Of a stretch of 64,000 nt of DNA, positions 34,474-43,836 are shown in pieces (positions within the stretch are counted from its first letter, which is position 1; every line of letters starts with the position of its first letter). Source of the DNA: Vibrio rhizosphaerae. GTDB taxonomy: Bacteria; Pseudomonadota; Gammaproteobacteria; Enterobacterales; Vibrionaceae. The stretch lies in contig NZ_AP024903.1 of assembly GCF_024347095.1 (NCBI RefSeq), positions 1,488,001 through 1,552,000 of the forward strand, in the 5' to 3' direction. Made by a program: the position numbers and the translations under genes. The notes beneath the pieces are model-generated. The model saw only the letters and a program-made list of their open reading frames with translations. It had not been told where the DNA came from and ran no database searches.

Positions 34474-35532
34474 ATGTTTACCCAAAGAATGTTATTGAAC
34501 CGTTTTCGTTGCGTGATTGCGCTATTATTCCTTGTCATGATGACCGCATGTAGTCGGATGCCGACATTAGAAAAGTTGGACGGGTATGCGCAGGGAACAA
34601 CTTATCATATCAGTTGGTGGTCTGAAGCGGGAGTTTCGGCCGATGACATTCGTCCGCTGTTTGATCAACGTCTGGCACAGATTGATAAAGAGTTATCGAC
34701 TTATCGTGATGATTCTTACATTTCACTGTTTAACCAGAGCCATTCGACCGAATGGCAACCCGCCTCGGATGACTTCATCGAACTCTTGAAAATTGCACGC
34801 CGGGTGAATGAGAAAACTCAGGGTTGCTATGACCCGACCGTCGGACCGCTGTTTAATTTGTGGGGGTTTCGGAAAAGTGATTTCAAAGTGCCGGATAGCC
34901 AGCAAATTGCTGCGGTCAAAGCTGAGCTGGGGCTGAATAAAATTCAGGTAGATGAACAGGGCAAACGCATTCGTAAAACTTTACCGCAGGTACAGCTCGA
35001 TTTCTCGTCCATGGGGGAAGGTTATACGATTGGTAAGCTCAGTGCGATCTTGGAATCTCACGGCATTGTCAATTATCTGGTCGAATTTGGCGGAGACATG
35101 AAAATCAAAGGGCACAAGCCCGATGGTTCGAAGTGGCGGATTGCGATTGAACGCCCGGTCCATAAAGATGATGATATTGAGCCTTATAAGATTGTCACCA
35201 TTCAGGATGAACAAGGTGTGACGCTGGATACATCCGGAACTTACCGCCGCTCTTTTGATGCCGATGGTCATTCATATTCTCACATTCTTGATCCCCGGAC
35301 CGGCGCTTCGGTGACGCACGATTTGGTGTCTGCATCTGTGTTCGGTCATAACCCCGCAGAAAGTGACGCCTGGGCAACGGCAATGTTATGTCTGGGGCCG
35401 AAAGTGGGCTATCAGGTCGCACAACAGGAGAATCTAGAGGTGTTCTTCATTCGAGCAGAACACGAAAAATTTATTGATCAGCTGAGTCCGGCACTCGAGC
35501 ATTCCAAACGGGTGCTGCTCCAACAGGAATAG
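34474..35532 (+). CDS. apbE: ApbE-family FAD:protein FMN transferase, lipoprotein
   Basis: A 352-residue protein with a lipoprotein signal (A-L-L-F-L-V-M-M-T-A-C) and the ApbE body: G-T-T-Y-H-I-S-W, Y-D-P-T-V-G-P-L-F-N-L-W-G-F, F-S-S-M-G-E-G-Y-T, T-S-G-T-Y-R-R (about 250) and H-I-L-D-P-R-T-G (about 266). It attaches FMN to threonines of exported proteins such as NqrB/NqrC or RnfG in the periplasm, which suits a Vibrio with sodium-pumping NQR. No nqr genes are in the window. The start was set at the ATG before the lipoprotein signal. Confidence 0.88.
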   Translation: MFTQRMLLNRFRCVIALLFLVMMTACSRMPTLEKLDGYAQGTTYHISWWSEAGVSADDIRPLFDQRLAQIDKELSTYRDDSYISLFNQSHSTEWQPASDDFIELLKIARRVNEKTQGCYDPTVGPLFNLWGFRKSDFKVPDSQQIAAVKAELGLNKIQVDEQGKRIRKTLPQVQLDFSSMGEGYTIGKLSAILESHGIVNYLVEFGGDMKIKGHKPDGSKWRIAIERPVHKDDDIEPYKIVTIQDEQGVTLDTSGTYRRSFDADGHSYSHILDPRTGASVTHDLVSASVFGHNPAESDAWATAMLCLGPKVGYQVAQQENLEVFFIRAEHEKFIDQLSPALEHSKRVLLQQE

Positions 35533-35620
35533 TCTGAGAGGATTTCCTGAAGAATGCACCGGGTCGATATCTCGGTAAGTAACGGCAGAGACAGGGTAAC
35601 CTGAGGAAGAGGTAAAAAGT

Positions 35621-36274
35621 ATGGCACATTTTACGGTGATCGGTTTAGGACGGTTTGGCGTTGCAGCCAGTCTGGAGTTGATCCATCTCGGGCATACCGT
35701 GACCGGCGTGGATCGCAATCCGAAAATCGCGGAGCTATATGTTGAAGATCTGACACAATCGATCATTTGTGATGTGACTGATGAACATGCACTCAGAGAG
35801 CTGGAGCTGGCCGCGAGTAATGCCGTGCTGGTTGCAATTGGTGAAGATCTGGAATCGAGTTTGCTCTGTATTCTGGCGTTAAAGAATTTAGGGGTTAAAG
35901 AGATTTGGGTGAAAGCCAGCTCGAAAGCGCATCATACCATTGTGTCGAAACTGGGCGTGGCGAGAATTATTCACCCCGAAGAAGAGATGGGCGTGCGGAT
36001 TGCTCAAGCGTTGAATTATCCGATGGTGAATAATTATCTGTCGATCGGCCATGGTTTATATGTGGTGGATATTGAGGTGACGTCGGTGTTACATCACCAG
36101 CCGATTTCGTCCTTGCTGGATAAAGCAGAAGGGGTGGTGGATGCGATTTTGGTCAAGCGTGGCCGGGAGACGTTTACCCGGCTGACCAATGATTTTCTGT
36201 TACAGGAAAACGATACCTTTTTGTTGTGTGGTACACGAGAAGCGTTGGAACAGATTGCGCCAAGGTTGGTGTGA
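35621..36274 (+). CDS. ktrA: KtrA, cytosolic regulatory subunit of potassium uptake
   Basis: A 217-residue RCK/TrkA protein. The N-terminal Rossmann domain begins F-T-V-I-G-L-G-R-F-G-V, and the D-R-N pair (V-D-R-N-P) binds the nucleotide ribose. An RCK-C domain follows from about residue 140. It forms an octameric ring that gates KtrB in response to ATP/ADP. The start of ktrB follows 1 bp after its stop (TGAGATGG), a classic ktrAB operon. KtrAB uses sodium and is central to osmoadaptation in Vibrio. Confidence 0.92.
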   Translation: MAHFTVIGLGRFGVAASLELIHLGHTVTGVDRNPKIAELYVEDLTQSIICDVTDEHALRELELAASNAVLVAIGEDLESSLLCILALKNLGVKEIWVKASSKAHHTIVSKLGVARIIHPEEEMGVRIAQALNYPMVNNYLSIGHGLYVVDIEVTSVLHHQPISSLLDKAEGVVDAILVKRGRETFTRLTNDFLLQENDTFLLCGTREALEQIAPRLV

Positions 36275-36275
36275 G

Positions 36276-37640
36276 ATGGCAGCATGGCATCCGTCTACCG
36301 CGCCTATCGTCAGAAAGACCAAAGCAGGACGAAAAATTGCAGCTGCGCCACCGATTGTCTTATGTGCCAGTTTCTTGCTGCTGATTTTAGTCGGCATGTG
36401 CTTACTGAAATTGCCGTGGGCGACGGTGACGCCAATCAGTTGGGCACAAAGCCTGTTTACTGCGACGTCTGCCGTGACGGTGACCGGACTCTCTGTGGTG
36501 GATACCGGCACAGCATTTACCGTCTTTGGTCAGGTGGTTATTGCCATCTTGATTCAGTTTGGCGGGTTAGGGTTGATGACGTTCGCAGTGGTCACATTAA
36601 TCGCATTGGGTGGCAAAATTAATTTCTTGCAGCGGACGGTTATCAGAGAAGCCTTCAATCAGACCGATGCATCGACATTAGTCTCGACGGCAAAGTCCGT
36701 TTTATATTTTTCTTTGATCGTTGAATCGATCGGTATGGTGATTCTATCGCTGTACTGGTTACCGGAACTGGGGTGGAAAACCAGTTTATTTCACGGCTTT
36801 TTTTATACCATCAGTGCGTTTAACAATGCCGGGTTTGCACTCGACAGCCGCAGCCTGATGCCGTATGTCTCGGATCCGGTTGTGAATCTGACCATTACCG
36901 GGTTATTTATCATCGGAGGGCTGGGATTTTCTGTCTGGCTGGACTTGATCCGTAATCGCCGCTGGGTGCTGTTGACACCGTACAGCAAGTTGATGATTTC
37001 AGGCACGATTATCATTAACGCGGTGGCGGTGATTCTGATTTATTGTATTGAATACGATAATCCTCATACGCTGGGCCCCCTGAGTGAGGGCGGAAAGTTG
37101 CTGGCCTCATGGTTTCAGGCGGTCACACCAAGAACGGCCGGGTTCAATACGCTGGCGATCGATCAGCTGAAAGATGCCACTACATCAGTGATGCTGGTGC
37201 TGATGTTTATCGGCGGCGGATCGATGAGTACTGCCAGTGGCATTAAAGTGGTGACATTCATTGTGCTGATTCTGGCGACCTATGGTTATTTGCGCCGAGA
37301 TGCCGCAATTCAGGTGTTTAAACGAGAAATTCCCACAGAAACGATTAATAAAGCTCTGGCACTGACCGTGATTTCTATTGGGGTGAGCTGGATGGCGATA
37401 TTCGGCTTACTGCTGAGTGAACATGCCCCGATGATCGATATTATTTTTGAAGCGATTTCGGCTTTGGGAACGGTCGGGCTTTCGCGGGGATTGACGGCAT
37501 CGTTGTCTGAAACGGGAGAGGTGATCATCATGCTGATGATGTTCATTGGCCGGTTAGGGCCGCTGACCATCGCTTATTTTCTTGCCAGTCCCAGAACACA
37601 CCGTTTACGTTATCCGGAGACCAAACTCGTTATTGGTTAA
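36276..37640 (+). CDS. ktrB: KtrB, potassium-translocating subunit
   Basis: A 454-residue membrane protein of the Trk/Ktr/HKT superfamily with four M1-P-M2 repeats. The selectivity-filter glycines are visible in T-S-A-V-T-V-T-G-L-S, A-F-N-N-A-G-F-A, T-P-R-T-A-G-F-N and A-L-G-T-V-G-L-S, in order. The gating loop T-A-S-G-I-K lies in the third repeat. The ATG at 36276 was chosen over an upstream frame that overlaps ktrA by 86 bp. The end overlaps the convergent next gene by 4 bp (TTAA shared by both stops). Confidence 0.92.
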   Translation: MAAWHPSTAPIVRKTKAGRKIAAAPPIVLCASFLLLILVGMCLLKLPWATVTPISWAQSLFTATSAVTVTGLSVVDTGTAFTVFGQVVIAILIQFGGLGLMTFAVVTLIALGGKINFLQRTVIREAFNQTDASTLVSTAKSVLYFSLIVESIGMVILSLYWLPELGWKTSLFHGFFYTISAFNNAGFALDSRSLMPYVSDPVVNLTITGLFIIGGLGFSVWLDLIRNRRWVLLTPYSKLMISGTIIINAVAVILIYCIEYDNPHTLGPLSEGGKLLASWFQAVTPRTAGFNTLAIDQLKDATTSVMLVLMFIGGGSMSTASGIKVVTFIVLILATYGYLRRDAAIQVFKREIPTETINKALALTVISIGVSWMAIFGLLLSEHAPMIDIIFEAISALGTVGLSRGLTASLSETGEVIIMLMMFIGRLGPLTIAYFLASPRTHRLRYPETKLVIG

Positions 37641-38566
37641 CGCAATCGGTGAGGCGGGGGGAGATCCGCATATTTACGCTGGTATCTGGCCTGCATACTG
37701 ACATTGCCCAGTAACCCTCCCTGATGAATATAGATCAGGGGGGTATCCGGGTGAGCGGGCAGCCACTGTTGCAGACAACGCCACATCAGCGGGTCATAGA
37801 GTAGATCAAACTCGACTTGGGCTTCGCGGCAGAGATTCAGCCAGAGCATGTAGTCCTCGCGATACAGTTTGCCGAAATGGTGCTTCTGCGACAAAGACAG
37901 AATGGTCGGATAGCTGGTGGCTGCCAGCATATCCCACTGTTGCTTCAGATAAGACTCTCCGCCGACACAGGCGCAAGTCAGGACTTCAATCTGATGAGCG
38001 GCCAGATGCTGATGTAAGTAAAGTGCGGTTGTACCGGTGCCAGAAGGAAGCGCAACGACGGGGTGCTGAATCTGGTGTTGATTGCACCAAATGATAATCT
38101 CATCCCCAAGGGCTGCAATACCCGGTTGAGCCAGATCACTCCGTCCGCCTTCGGGCAAGACCAGACAACTTTCATCAGGGCAACGAACGTGTCGGATGTA
38201 ATCCTGAGGATGCATCGCTAAGGTTGGGTGTTGTCCCGTCGGATAGATTGTTGCACCCAGTGCCAATGCTGCTTTGTAGTTCCCCTGCGGATGTTCACGC
38301 AACCATTGAGGAATATGGTCAACGTAAAATTCAAACTGCCAGCCTCTGAGCTGGGCCAGCGCTGCAAATGAGTAGAGAGAATTGGCTTGCGGCGAGCCAT
38401 AGCTGATCAGCGTCTTAATATGAGGCAGTGGGGCATCAAGCAACGTCATTAATTTACGGGCTTTGTTGCCAGAAAATTGAGGATGGAGCAAATCATCCCG
38501 TTTGAGATAGAAATGTTTGCCGTTAAAGGTGTGTTCAGTCGTCGGACTATGGGTGAATACATTCAT
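37637..38566 (-). CDS. PLP-dependent ACC deaminase/D-cysteine desulfhydrase family enzyme
   Basis: A 309-residue fold-type II PLP enzyme. The Schiff-base lysine is in F-S-G-N-K-A-R-K-L (about residue 34). S-Y-G-S-P-Q-A-N-S binds the carboxylate, and P-S-G-T-G-T-T-A-L-Y is the phosphate-binding loop. Family members deaminate D-cysteine, ACC or other small amino acids; which one cannot be read. It is convergent with ktrB and separated from fabV by a long spacer. Confidence 0.8.
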   Translation of the reverse strand: MNVFTHSPTTEHTFNGKHFYLKRDDLLHPQFSGNKARKLMTLLDAPLPHIKTLISYGSPQANSLYSFAALAQLRGWQFEFYVDHIPQWLREHPQGNYKAALALGATIYPTGQHPTLAMHPQDYIRHVRCPDESCLVLPEGGRSDLAQPGIAALGDEIIIWCNQHQIQHPVVALPSGTGTTALYLHQHLAAHQIEVLTCACVGGESYLKQQWDMLAATSYPTILSLSQKHHFGKLYREDYMLWLNLCREAQVEFDLLYDPLMWRCLQQWLPAHPDTPLIYIHQGGLLGNVSMQARYQRKYADLPPPHRLR

Positions 38567-38640
38567 GCCCGCAAGCATAGCTGGAGTGAGTTACTATCAC
38601 AAGCAGCAATCATGGCAAACAGGCAAGGTAAAAAACAGAT

Positions 38641-38670
38641 AAAAAAAAGCCAGTACAAATGGTACTGGCT
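38641..38670 (-). terminator. Minus-strand terminator without a known upstream gene
   Basis: A 9-bp stem AGCCAGTAC/GTACTGGCT with a small loop, followed on the minus strand by eight U residues. It would stop leftward transcription before the PLP-enzyme gene starts (38566). No gene is visible upstream on that strand as far as fabV (38985), so the transcript it ends may be a small RNA. Otherwise 38671-38984 holds only the fabV promoter region. Confidence 0.6.
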
Positions 38671-38984
38671 GCTATAAATAGGAGTTAACAAGAAAAAGCA
38701 GTATTGACAAAAAGTCATCCAACATTTCTGTCAATCTTGCTTATTCTGACTGGTGATAGCACCGAGAGTTCCTTATTTTTTAGTTTTTTCTTTTGAATCG
38801 GTTAGGCGATATCGTTCGAAAATGAAAAAATGATAAATTTTTCAGTGAGATAATGGCGTATCGGATGCCGAATTTGGTGAAAAGAGATCCAACCACTCGT
38901 TTTTTGCAGGGAAATTTTAAGAAATAGGGTGAGATTTCAGGGCGAAACTTTTATTCTTACCGGGTTTTTTAAAGGAAGTTGAAT

Positions 38985-40187
38985 ATGATCATCAAACCTA
39001 AAATTCGTGGATTTATTTGTACGACAACACATCCGGTCGGGTGTGAAGCGAATGTCAAAGAGCAAATCGCTTATACGCAAGCCCAAGGGAAAATCGACAA
39101 TGCGCCGAAGCGCGTTCTGGTTGTCGGGTCTTCCAGTGGCTATGGACTTTCATCACGGATTGCTGCGGCATTCGGTGGTGGTGCAGCAACTATCGGTGTT
39201 TTCTTTGAAAAGCCGGGAACCGAGAAAAAAACAGGTACTGCCGGGTTTTATAATGCTGCTGCATTTGATCAATGTGCCCATGAAGCCGGTCTGTATGCGA
39301 AAAGCATCAATGGCGATGCCTTCTCTCATGAAGCTAAACAGAAAGCGATCGAGCTGATTCAGCAAGACTTGGGACAGATTGATCTGGTTGTTTATTCTCT
39401 GGCATCCCCGGTCAGAAAACTGCCTGATAGTGGTGAGTTGGTGCGTTCATCATTGAAACCGATTGGTGAAACTTACACGTCAACAGCTGTTGATACCAAC
39501 CGGGATGTGATTATTGAAGCCAGCATTGAACCAGCAACTGAGCAGGAAATTGAAGATACTGTGACCGTGATGGGCGGACAAGACTGGGAACTGTGGATCA
39601 ATGCGCTGGACGAGGCTGGTGTACTGGCCGAAGGTTGTAAAACCGTGGCGTATAGCTATATCGGAACCGAGTTGACCTGGCCGATTTACTGGGATGGTGC
39701 TCTTGGCCGTGCCAAGATGGATTTAGACCGTGCTGCAACCGCGCTGAATCAGCAATTAAGTACTAAACACGGTTCTGCCAATGTTGCTGTGTTGAAATCG
39801 GTTGTGACGCAGGCCAGCTCAGCTATTCCGGTGATGCCGCTTTATATCTCGATGGTATTTAAAAAGATGCGCGAAGAAGGCGTCCATGAAGGTTGTATGG
39901 AACAGATTTATCGTCTGTTTAATGAACGTTTGTATCGCGCAGATGGTCAGGCACCGGCTGTGGACGACAAAAACCGTCTGCGTCTTGATGACTGGGAACT
40001 GCGGGAAGATATCCAGCAGCATTGCCGTGAGCTGTGGCCACAAATTACCACTGAAAACCTCAAGCAGCTGACCGATTATGAAGCTTACAAAGAAGAGTTC
40101 CTCAAGCTGTTTGGTTTTGGTCTTGATGGGGTCGACTACGATGCTGATGTTAATCCGGCGGTTGCATTTGACGTGATTGATATCTGA
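38985..40187 (+). CDS. fabV: FabV, NADH-dependent trans-2-enoyl-ACP/CoA reductase
   Basis: A 400-residue short-chain-dehydrogenase-superfamily enzyme beginning [12 protein letters not shown]. The NADH-binding G-S-S-S-G-Y-G-L lies near residue 48. The catalytic Y-x8-K is [10 protein letters not shown] (about 235-244). FabV reduces the enoyl intermediate in the last step of each fatty-acid elongation cycle and is naturally resistant to triclosan. It was first described in Vibrio. The start has AAAGGAAG upstream; a TTG two codons earlier was rejected. Confidence 0.95.
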   Translation: MIIKPKIRGFICTTTHPVGCEANVKEQIAYTQAQGKIDNAPKRVLVVGSSSGYGLSSRIAAAFGGGAATIGVFFEKPGTEKKTGTAGFYNAAAFDQCAHEAGLYAKSINGDAFSHEAKQKAIELIQQDLGQIDLVVYSLASPVRKLPDSGELVRSSLKPIGETYTSTAVDTNRDVIIEASIEPATEQEIEDTVTVMGGQDWELWINALDEAGVLAEGCKTVAYSYIGTELTWPIYWDGALGRAKMDLDRAATALNQQLSTKHGSANVAVLKSVVTQASSAIPVMPLYISMVFKKMREEGVHEGCMEQIYRLFNERLYRADGQAPAVDDKNRLRLDDWELREDIQQHCRELWPQITTENLKQLTDYEAYKEEFLKLFGFGLDGVDYDADVNPAVAFDVIDI

Positions 40188-40235
40188 TTGGACTGCAGCT
40201 CCCGGTGCAATGCACTGATATGAAGATACACTGAT

Positions 40236-40266
40236 ATAAAAAAGCGCCGTCATGGCGCTTTTTTAT
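40236..40266. terminator. Bidirectional terminator after fabV
   Basis: AAAAAAGCGCC/GGCGCTTTTTT stem-loop flanked by A and T runs on both sides. It serves fabV on the plus strand and the convergent transporter gene on the minus strand. Confidence 0.88.
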
Positions 40267-40331
40267 ATCCCAAGAATTAGGGGGATCGATTTGGTCCCGG
40301 ACGGAGCCGCGAGACCGAGACTGTGCTTTCC

Positions 40332-42014
40332 TTAGCTCAGCAGAATGATGACGGTTCCGGTCAGGGTCATCAGAATATTGGCAATGGTATAGGTGCCCGC
40401 ATATCCGAGTGCAGGAATGGTTGATTTCGCATAGTCATTGACGATATCCATTGCCGGTGCACAAGTTCTTGCGCCGATAATCGCACCAAAGAGCAGTGCC
40501 CGGTTCATTTTCAGAATATAGGCGCCGATCAGGTAAGCAAAAAATACGGGCACGACACTGACCAGAAAAGCCAGACCAATCACTTTAATCCCGATTTCTG
40601 ACAGGTGCTCAAACATACTGCCCCCGGCACTCAGACCGATCCCGACCATGAAAATCATCAGCCCGAGATCTTTGGTCATATTCAGGGCACCCTGTGGAAC
40701 ATAACCAAAGGTGGGGTGGTTGGCCCGTAAAAAACCGAGAGTAATCCCGGAGAGCAACAGTCCGACAGCATTACCGAGGCCAAAAGAGACTTGCCCGAAG
40801 GTCATGGTAATCAGGCCCAGTGTAATCCCAAAAATGAAAAAGGCACAAAAAGCCAGCAAGTCTGCCATTTGACTGTGGATCGAGATGAAACCGATTTTAT
40901 CCGCGAGCCCCTGTACCCGGCTTTTTTCGCCACTGACCTGAAGGAGATCGCCTTTGGTGAGCACAATATCTGAGTCCATTGGCATTTCAATCTGAGCCCG
41001 GACAACGCGGTTGAGAAAACAGCCATATTCGGAAAGATTCAGGTCAGACAGCCGTTTTCCGACCATGCTGTCACTTTTGACCACGATTTCTTCCTCTGAA
41101 ATTCGCAGGTCAAGCAAGTTGCGGTCAAAGACCTCTTTACCGTTTCTGAAACTTGGGTCCAGCCGTGCATGGCTGTCAGGGAAACCGACCAGCGCAATTT
41201 CATCGCCTTCTTGCAAAATTGCGTCACCATCCGGATGGGCCAGAATGCCATTTCGCCGGATTCGCTCGATATAACAACCGGTTTGACGGTAGATGCCTAA
41301 TTCACGAAGGTTCCGACCATCAATCCAGTTTGTTAGCTCTTTTCCAACCCGATAGGCGCGAATGATGGGTAAGTAGACTTTCCGTTGCCCGTTATGCCCT
41401 AAGCCGCGTTCCCGGGCAATTTGCTGGGCGGAATCTGAGAGGTTTTGCTTTTGCAGTCTCGGCAGCAGTTTGGCAAACATAATCATACTGATGAGACCGA
41501 TAAGATAGGCAATCGCATAGCCGACGGAGACATTCTCCAGCACGCGGGACATTTCCATATTGCGGGGAATTTCTGCCAGTCCGGAACCGAGGGCATCCTG
41601 AGCCCCGACAAGAATGGGGGTTGAGGTCAGTGCCCCGGCCATCATCCCGGCGGACAGACCGTAATCCAGATGCAGGGCTTTGCCGCCGAAATAAGTAATC
41701 AGGTTGGCAATAATGAGTACTGTCAGACTTAAGATCAGGTAGTGTTTTCCATCCCGGAAAAAGATACCAAAAAAGTTAGGTCCCGCTTCAATACCCACAC
41801 AATAAATGAACAGCATGAAACCGATGGTGAGCGCTTCTGAATTCAGAGAAAATCCGAGGTGCCCCATGAGGAGCGAGGTGACGAGAACACCAATGGAGTT
41901 GCCGACTTGGAGGCTACCGAAACGAATTTTTCCCAGCGCCAGACCACTCGCCAGAACAACAAAAATAAGCAGAATAGGGTTTTCTTTTAACAGCAAAACA
42001 ACGTTTATATTCAC
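40332..42014 (-). CDS. YbjL/YidE-type transporter of the AspT family
   Basis: A 560-residue membrane protein with two blocks of about five or six helices (residues 1-180 and 385-560) around two cytosolic TrkA-C (RCK-C) domains (about 205-375; for example [11 protein letters not shown] and [11 protein letters not shown]). The motif [11 protein letters not shown] and its counterpart [10 protein letters not shown] are the duplicated signature of the aspartate:alanine exchanger family. The substrate of the YbjL subgroup is not established. Confidence 0.87.
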   Translation of the reverse strand: MNINVVLLLKENPILLIFVVLASGLALGKIRFGSLQVGNSIGVLVTSLLMGHLGFSLNSEALTIGFMLFIYCVGIEAGPNFFGIFFRDGKHYLILSLTVLIIANLITYFGGKALHLDYGLSAGMMAGALTSTPILVGAQDALGSGLAEIPRNMEMSRVLENVSVGYAIAYLIGLISMIMFAKLLPRLQKQNLSDSAQQIARERGLGHNGQRKVYLPIIRAYRVGKELTNWIDGRNLRELGIYRQTGCYIERIRRNGILAHPDGDAILQEGDEIALVGFPDSHARLDPSFRNGKEVFDRNLLDLRISEEEIVVKSDSMVGKRLSDLNLSEYGCFLNRVVRAQIEMPMDSDIVLTKGDLLQVSGEKSRVQGLADKIGFISIHSQMADLLAFCAFFIFGITLGLITMTFGQVSFGLGNAVGLLLSGITLGFLRANHPTFGYVPQGALNMTKDLGLMIFMVGIGLSAGGSMFEHLSEIGIKVIGLAFLVSVVPVFFAYLIGAYILKMNRALLFGAIIGARTCAPAMDIVNDYAKSTIPALGYAGTYTIANILMTLTGTVIILLS

Positions 42015-42174
42015 AACTCGACTCAGGGATGTGGAAAAAGATGGCTAGTAAATTGTATCTGAAATATACGAAAAAATAAGGGGATTTTTCAGGCTTTTTG
42101 GCACAAATAAGAATTTTCATCTTAGCACAGGGGAGTGGGGAGAGAATCAAGGGGATCGCGCGTCAGAAAAGCAA

Positions 42175-42198
42175 AACCTGCCAGATTATTGGCAGGTT
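42175..42198 (-). terminator. Terminator of grxA
   Basis: AACCTGCCA/TGGCAGGTT stem with a six-base loop. On the minus strand it is followed by TTTGCTTTTC just after the grxA stop. Confidence 0.75.
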
Positions 42199-42211
42199 AG
42201 CCAGCGCGTGA

Positions 42212-42478
42212 TTACTCGTCGAAAAGACCGAGATTTTCTTTCGCATATGCTTCGAATTCAGTACAGCCGCCGATATGAGTCTGGTCGATAAAGATTTGCG
42301 GGACAGTTTCAACAGGCTTGCCTACGGTTTTTTCCAAATCAGCTTTGCTGATGCCTTCTGCTTGGATATCAACGTAGCGGAAATTAAAATCGTCACGTTT
42401 TGCTTTTAATGTTTCTGCATGTTCTTTTGCCCGAACACAGAATGGGCAGCCGGGACGACCAAATATCACTACAAACAT
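42212..42478 (-). CDS. grxA: Glutaredoxin 1
   Basis: An 88-residue glutaredoxin with the redox motif G-C-P-F-C (CPFC instead of the more common CPYC), the T-V-P-Q-I-F-I-D cis-proline loop and G-G-C-T-E-F for glutathione binding. It reduces disulfides, including ribonucleotide reductase, in the cytosol. The start at 42478 has a close GGAGAAAG site; five upstream codons are in frame but carry the ribosome-binding site. Confidence 0.92.
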   Translation of the reverse strand: MFVVIFGRPGCPFCVRAKEHAETLKAKRDDFNFRYVDIQAEGISKADLEKTVGKPVETVPQIFIDQTHIGGCTEFEAYAKENLGLFDE

Positions 42479-42594
42479 AACTTTCTCCTTCATGTGTTGT
42501 TGGCGTAACTATGCCTGAAGTCACTGCGGAAATAAAGTTACATCTGCCTCTTGTTTTAATAGATTAAAACGATGTAATCGCTGGCATGACGCTG

Positions 42595-42622
42595 AAAAAA
42601 ATGTGGGCCGCGACGGCCCACA
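42595..42622 (-). terminator. Terminator of hexR
   Basis: TGTGGGCCG/CGGCCCACA hairpin followed on the minus strand by a run of seven T residues, located 34 bp after the hexR stop. Confidence 0.85.
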
Positions 42623-42655
42623 TGAGATGAAAATTTACTGATATTTAAGTCAGTA

Positions 42656-43510
42656 TCAGAACTGAGGTAACTTATCGTAGCGAGAGTCTCTCAATACATC
42701 TTTGACGCGTTTGAGATTTTCCCGGAATCCTGAGCCGCGGCGTAATGTAAATCCGGTTGCAAGCACGTCAATGACCGTCATCTGAACCACTCGGCTCGCC
42801 ATCGGCATATAGACATCGGTATCTTCCGGGACATCGAGGCAGATGGAGAGAGAACTGACCTGATCAAGTGGAGAATCTTTGGCGGTGATGGCAATGACCG
42901 TCGCACCATTTTGTTTCGCCAGATGCGCGATCTCGACCTGACTTTTGGTCCGGCCGGTATGAGAGATCAAGACGACAACATCATTATCCGTGCAATTGAT
43001 ACAGCTCATGCGTTGCATGACAATATCTTCAAAACAGGAGATCGGGATGTTAAACCGGATGAACTTATTTTGTGCATCACGCGCGACGGCAGACGATGCG
43101 CCCAGACCAAAAAACGAAATTCTCTTGGCTTGGGTCAGCAAATCAACGGCTCGATTAATTTGTGCGGAGTCGATGCTGTTTTTGGCAACATCAAGGCAAG
43201 CCATCGTTGATTCAAAAATTTTATGCGTGTATGCATCCGGGCCATCATCTTCTTCGACATTACGGTTCACATACGGTGTCCCGTTTGCCAGACTTTGGGC
43301 AAGATGAAGTTTAAAGTCCGGAAAACCTTTGGTATCTAGACGACGACAGAAGCGGTTGACCGTCGGCTCACTCACATCAGCCATTTTGGCAAGGGTTGCA
43401 ATACTGGAATGAATTGCAGTTTGCGGTGATGCCATGATGACTTCTGCGACTTTGCGTTCAGACTTGCTAAAATTTTCCAGATTTTTTTGAATTTTTTCTA
43501 ATGTATTCAT
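42656..43510 (-). CDS. hexR: HexR, RpiR-family regulator of central carbon metabolism
   Basis: A 284-residue protein with an N-terminal HTH_6 domain (V-S-E-P-T-V-N-R-F-C-R-R-L) and a C-terminal SIS sugar-phosphate domain from about residue 120 (F-F-G-L-G-A-S-S-A-V-A, then I-S-H-T-G-R-T-K). In Gammaproteobacteria HexR senses the Entner-Doudoroff intermediate KDPG and represses zwf, edd and glycolytic genes. The ATG at 43510 agrees with the usual start M-N-T-L-E-K-I. The 43511-43836 spacer contains its promoter region and no gene. Confidence 0.92.
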   Translation of the reverse strand: MNTLEKIQKNLENFSKSERKVAEVIMASPQTAIHSSIATLAKMADVSEPTVNRFCRRLDTKGFPDFKLHLAQSLANGTPYVNRNVEEDDGPDAYTHKIFESTMACLDVAKNSIDSAQINRAVDLLTQAKRISFFGLGASSAVARDAQNKFIRFNIPISCFEDIVMQRMSCINCTDNDVVVLISHTGRTKSQVEIAHLAKQNGATVIAITAKDSPLDQVSSLSICLDVPEDTDVYMPMASRVVQMTVIDVLATGFTLRRGSGFRENLKRVKDVLRDSRYDKLPQF

Positions 43511-43836
43511 AGTGTTCACACGGGAAAGGCACATTTCAGGAATTCGACCTGATCACTGGCGATATCGAATCATGATACCCAAAGCATTCAACATTCATCA
43601 CGAAGTGGGCATGAGAAATGAGTATAAACGTATGCAGTGGTAATTCTGTAACATTTCAGGTTATCAGATGATAAGAATATGACAGGCCTCAAACTAAATT
43701 TCATATGATCCCCCAATTTTACCGTTAAATCTGAAAAAACCGTCTTTCTTCAAGGCAAAATGATTCATTTCTTACATCAGTCAGAAATAAAATTTCATCC
43801 GATGTGATCGCATTGCCGAAAGCAGCCGATGCCGAT

